A DNA stretch of 64,000 nucleotides from NCBI GenBank assembly GCA_964504195.1, contig CAZDDI010000010.1, positions 1-64,000 on the forward strand, read 5' to 3'. This stretch comes from CAZDDI01 sp964504195 (GTDB lineage Bacteria > Chloroflexota > Anaerolineae > B4-G1 > SLSP01). Positions 60,952 to 64,000 of this stretch are shown in pieces; position 1 is the first letter of the stretch; each line of letters starts with the position of its first letter. The notes under the pieces are model-generated. The model searched no databases. It worked only from the letters and a program-made list of their open reading frames with translations, and was not told the origin of the DNA. Made by a program: the position numbers and the translations under genes.

Positions 60952-62613
60952 ATGGAAAAACTAAATATCATTCCCCTGGGTGGCCTGGGCGAAGTGGGCA
61001 AGAATATGATGGCCCTGGAATATGGTCGCAACATCCTCATCATTGATGTAGGCATCATGTTCCCCGAAAGCGATATGCCGGGTGTGGATTATGTCATCCC
61101 CGATTACGCCTACTTGCGCGGCAAGGAAGACCGGATTCGCGGCATTGTCATCACGCACGGGCACGAAGATCACATCGGCGGGCTACCGCACTTTTTGCGC
61201 GAGTTCAACGCGCCCATTTACGCCACCAAACTCACGCGCGGCCTCATTGAAGTCAAACTGCGCCCAGCGGAGCACTTCAAGCAGGTCAAAATCAACACTT
61301 TTGCGCCGGGTGATGTGGTCAACGTTGGCCCGTTCATCGTGGAACCCTACCATGTATGCCATAGCATCCCCGACGCGGTAGGGTTGGGAATTACCTCCCC
61401 AGTAGGGTTGGTAGTCCACAGCGGCGATTTCAAGCTCGACCAGACCCCGGTAGACGGCTGGCCTACTGACATCGCCAAACTAGCCGAGTTCAACCGGCGC
61501 GGCGTGTTGGCGCTACTGTCCGACAGCACCAATTCCGACCACGCCGCTACCACGCCTTCCGAGCGCACACTTACGGTTGGGCTGGAGGCCGCATTCCGCA
61601 ACGCCAAAGGGCGCATCATCGTGGCAACCTTCGCCTCGTTGATTTCGCGCATCCAGCAGGTGATGGACGTGGCACAGCAGTTCGGGCGCAAGGTAGCTGT
61701 GACCGGCACCACCATGCTCGACAATACCAAGATGGCGCGACGGTTAGGCTACCTCAACGTACCGGACGATCTACTGCTTTCATTACAAGATATCAACAAG
61801 CTGCCGCCGCATCAGGTCGCCATCATCAGCACAGGCGCGCAAGGTGAGCCGACTTCAATCATGGGGCGGCTAGCGATGGGTAGACATCCCTCGCTACGCA
61901 TTACCCCCGGCGATACGGTGGTGCTTTCGTCGCACACCATTCCCGGCAACGAAGAGACCGTGCATCGCGTCATCAACCGGCTCTTCCAGAAGGGTGCGCA
62001 TGTCTTGTACCATCCGCTTGCGCCAGTGCATGTCTCCGGTCATGCCGGGCAAGAAGAGCAGAAGATGCTAATGGGCATGTTACGCCCCAAGTTCTTCATC
62101 CCCATCCATGGCGAACTGCGTCACCTGCACCACCATGCACAACTGGCACAACAGGTAGGGATTCCCCATGAGAACATCGCGGTCGTGGAAAACGGCTACA
62201 TCTTGCGCCTGTCGCAGGAAAAATTGGAGATTGGTGAACGCATCCCCGGGGGCTATGTCTTTGTAGATGGGGCCTGGGTGGGCGATGCCGTCAGCCAAGA
62301 GGTCATCAGTGAGCGCGAATCATTGGCGAGCGCGGGCGTTTGCATGGTGACGCTACGCTACGATCCGGCGCGCTCCGCGCTGGTAGGGCGGGTGCGCATA
62401 GCCTCGCATGGCTTCGCATCGTCGGATGTGACCGCCGCGTTACTGGAAAAAGCGCAGCCGCTCATCCGCCGCGCAGTTCACGCGATGCCACATAACACAC
62501 CGGCTACCGATGTAGAAACCACTGTCAAGAAAAATCTTTCCGATTTCTTCTATCAACAGGCAAAAAATCGCCCTGAAATTTTCGTGATAGCACTTCCCGA
62601 AAACCCAATGTAA
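60952..62613 (+). CDS. rnj: Ribonuclease J
   Basis: The 553-residue protein has the metallo-beta-lactamase core with T-H-G-H-E-D-H-I-G-G near residue 68, the beta-CASP insertion and a C-terminal domain, at the usual length for RNase J. It degrades and processes RNA with 5'-exonuclease and endonuclease activity. The N-terminus L-N-I-I-P-L-G-G-L-G-E-V-G-K-N-M matches the family. It probably has its own promoter, and the GT4 gene starts 6 bases after it. Confidence 0.97.
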   Translation: MEKLNIIPLGGLGEVGKNMMALEYGRNILIIDVGIMFPESDMPGVDYVIPDYAYLRGKEDRIRGIVITHGHEDHIGGLPHFLREFNAPIYATKLTRGLIEVKLRPAEHFKQVKINTFAPGDVVNVGPFIVEPYHVCHSIPDAVGLGITSPVGLVVHSGDFKLDQTPVDGWPTDIAKLAEFNRRGVLALLSDSTNSDHAATTPSERTLTVGLEAAFRNAKGRIIVATFASLISRIQQVMDVAQQFGRKVAVTGTTMLDNTKMARRLGYLNVPDDLLLSLQDINKLPPHQVAIISTGAQGEPTSIMGRLAMGRHPSLRITPGDTVVLSSHTIPGNEETVHRVINRLFQKGAHVLYHPLAPVHVSGHAGQEEQKMLMGMLRPKFFIPIHGELRHLHHHAQLAQQVGIPHENIAVVENGYILRLSQEKLEIGERIPGGYVFVDGAWVGDAVSQEVISERESLASAGVCMVTLRYDPARSALVGRVRIASHGFASSDVTAALLEKAQPLIRRAVHAMPHNTPATDVETTVKKNLSDFFYQQAKNRPEIFVIALPENPM

Positions 62614-62619
62614 CCACGC

Positions 62620-63777
62620 ATGACCCATATTCTCATCGTGTATAAACAATTCCCTGGCCCTACGGTGAGTCACGCGGGGGGGGAATCCGTCTACAGGCTG
62701 ATGCAGGCCCTCCACGCGCGCGGGCATACACTAACGCTGGTGGCACGCATCCACGAGACAGAACGCCCACAGTTACCAGCAGTCCAGACGCTTTGCGACC
62801 GCATCGTGACCGTGCCGCATCACCGCTCGCTGTCCGGCCCACGTCCGCTAGAGATGGCGCGTAGCTATTGGCTACTGCGCCAGGCCACACGGCGAACGTT
62901 GCTTGAAACCCGACCCGATCTGCTCTATGTGGAATTTGCCCAAACCGGAGCCGTGCTACTGGGACTCAAAGGCGTCCCTACCGCCATCCGCGCGCATGAC
63001 ATCAACTGGTTCCTGATGGAGCAAGAAATCGCGCAGCACAGCGGCCTGGCACGCTGGCGTAGTCGGCTGTTGCGCACATTGTTCCTGTGGCTCGAACCCT
63101 GGCTCTACCGACAGTTCGATCTAGTCGCAGCTATCTCTGAAGGCGATCGCCGCCTGCTCGCGAAACGCTGTGCGCCTAAGCCCATCCTTCTGCTCCCCCT
63201 GGCACCGGCTTTTCAGCCTACCCCCGACATGGCCCCGGCTGTCGCCTCCGGCCCCAACGTACTCTTCGTAGGCGCGATGTCCCGTGCCTACAACGTCCAA
63301 GCCGTGACCTGGTTCCTTGATGACGTATGGCCCACGGTACTGGCGCAAGTTCCTGCCGCGCGTTGTTACATTGTCGGCGCGCAACCGCCGCCCAGCATCC
63401 AGTCCCGGCACGATGGCGCGCGGGTGTTCGTCACCGGTTTTGTGGACGACCTCGCCCCCTGGTACCAGGCCGCTGCTGTATGTGTGGCCCCCTTGTTGGT
63501 AGCGGGCGGATTGCTGCAAAAAGTGATTGATGCGCTAGGCATGGGCGTTCCGGTTGTAGCGACCAGTGCAAGCAATCACGGCGTCGGGGCGACGCCCGAC
63601 GAGCACTTGTTGATCGCTGATGACCCGGCGACGTTTGCCGCAGCCGTAACGCGCCTGCTCAAAGACACGACGGCGCGGGAACAATTAGGCCGCGCCGGGC
63701 GTCTCTTTGTGGAAACACGCTATAATTTCGGCCCGGCAGTGGCGCGGTGGGAAGAAACCGTCAAGAATCTGGTATAA
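62620..63777 (+). CDS. Family 4 glycosyltransferase
   Basis: The 385-residue protein has the GT-B fold of GT4: the N-terminal G-G-E-S-V-Y-R-L-M-Q-A-L-H-A-R-G-H donor-side motif, and V-L-F-V-G-A-M-S-R and A-P-L-L-V-A-G-G-L-L-Q-K in the C-terminal domain, where E-x7-E is partly replaced. The usual E-x-G-x-P-V signature reads M-G-V-P-V-V-A-T-S. It probably adds a sugar to a surface glycan. Co-transcription with RNase J is likely from the 6-base gap but functionally unexplained. Confidence 0.82.
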   Translation: MTHILIVYKQFPGPTVSHAGGESVYRLMQALHARGHTLTLVARIHETERPQLPAVQTLCDRIVTVPHHRSLSGPRPLEMARSYWLLRQATRRTLLETRPDLLYVEFAQTGAVLLGLKGVPTAIRAHDINWFLMEQEIAQHSGLARWRSRLLRTLFLWLEPWLYRQFDLVAAISEGDRRLLAKRCAPKPILLLPLAPAFQPTPDMAPAVASGPNVLFVGAMSRAYNVQAVTWFLDDVWPTVLAQVPAARCYIVGAQPPPSIQSRHDGARVFVTGFVDDLAPWYQAAAVCVAPLLVAGGLLQKVIDALGMGVPVVATSASNHGVGATPDEHLLIADDPATFAAAVTRLLKDTTAREQLGRAGRLFVETRYNFGPAVARWEETVKNLV

Positions 63778-63895
63778 TGGAAGTAAAACACAATGCTATT
63801 AAATTTTGGACGTAGACTTGGCAGGTTTCAAGACCTTGAGTTTAAAAAACGTCGTTATTCATTTGATTAAGTAAAAGCTCTGAGGATGTGTAGCT

Positions 63896-64000
63896 ATGAC
63901 ATCAGTAAAACTAAGAGGCGCTCAGCGCAAGAATATCGTTCCGATGTTGTTAACGCTGGCCCTCCTGCTACTGCTTGTGGTGATTGCTGTGATGGCCGGA
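63896..64000 (+). CDS. Start of a membrane or secreted protein (runs off the edge)
   Basis: The first 35 residues have a basic start (M-T-S-V-K-L-R) and a long hydrophobic stretch, consistent with a signal peptide or transmembrane helix. GAGGATG lies upstream. The rest lies outside the window. Confidence 0.65.
   Translation, partial: MTSVKLRGAQRKNIVPMLLTLALLLLLVVIAVMAG

Noticed and set aside
63811..63840. GGCAGGTTTCAAGACC similarity to 37154-37172
   Set aside because: Only about 15 bases are shared in inverted form, too few to call a repeat without other copies.

Overview
The window looks like chromosome from a member of the Chloroflexota (Anaerolineae-like). This rests on four things: many secreted beta-rich proteins with the tail or junction motif Y-L-P-[LV]-[VIL]-[LV]-[RK]; a ribosomal/nusG cluster that is not followed by rpoBC within the window; short tandem heptamer/octamer repeats scattered in genes and gaps; and a mixture of monoderm traits (an LPQTG cell-wall sorting signal, lipoproteins). 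No 16S gene or other decisive marker is present, so the phylum is an inference. Most of the window is GC-rich; the first gene, the 20-22.6 kb gene and the 31-32.7 kb genes are visibly more AT-rich.

Layout. 0.5-2.3 kb: an AT-rich GmrSD-like DUF262/HNH gene abutting hypF. 2.3-5.8 kb: hypF and, convergent to it, an OleD-like reductase. 5.9-6.5 kb: a decayed FG-GAP-like gene ended by a MITE-like element. 6.6-11.3 kb: an operon of a secreted beta-propeller protein, a beta-propeller lipoprotein and a secreted M23 peptidase. 11.4-13.1 kb: an ABC-2 exporter. 13.2-15.5 kb: OleC with a small ICMT-like membrane methyltransferase. 15.7-18.5 kb: a polytopic membrane protein overlapping a GntR/PBP-like regulator. 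18.7-22.6 kb: an AlbA_2/ATPase-like regulator and a beta-helix/DUF11 secreted protein. 22.9-25.4 kb: gyrA. 25.9-30.8 kb: a secreted phospholipase D/beta-helix fusion and two mosaic tandem paralogues. 30.9-32.7 kb: a frameshifted alpha/beta hydrolase and an S51-type peptidase. 33-37 kb: a GT-C glycosyltransferase, a clan-A-like glycosidase and a Cys-cluster protein. 37.2-40.6 kb: an Lgt-like membrane protein and a two-gene split PEP-synthase-like dikinase.

40.7-45.1 kb (minus strand): tRNA-Thr(TGT), tRNA-Tyr, tRNA-Thr(GGT), rpmG, tRNA-Trp, secE, nusG, rplK, rplA, an L10 leader with an attenuator, rplJ, rplL and a terminator. A good sigma-70 promoter lies in front of the first tRNA. 45.3-47 kb: a GT2 transferase translationally coupled to a methyltransferase. 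47.2-52.6 kb: a 1570-residue DUF11-repeat surface protein followed by a Pro/Thr-repeat LPQTG protein. 52.7-57.5 kb: two SPFH-like membrane proteins, a helical-repeat protein and a PfkB kinase, all in one direction. 57.6-63.8 kb: an SF2 helicase with a transmembrane hairpin, RNase J and a GT4 transferase. A secreted or membrane protein gene runs off the right edge.

The genes most worth a second look are the SPFH pair with its helical partner, the membrane-inserted helicase next to RNase J, the split dikinase, the separated oleC/oleD pair, the Y-L-P-L motif proteins, and the repeat families (in-frame STRR-like repeats in hypF, palindromic ACGAATT/ACGGAT elements, and a MITE that ends a gene).
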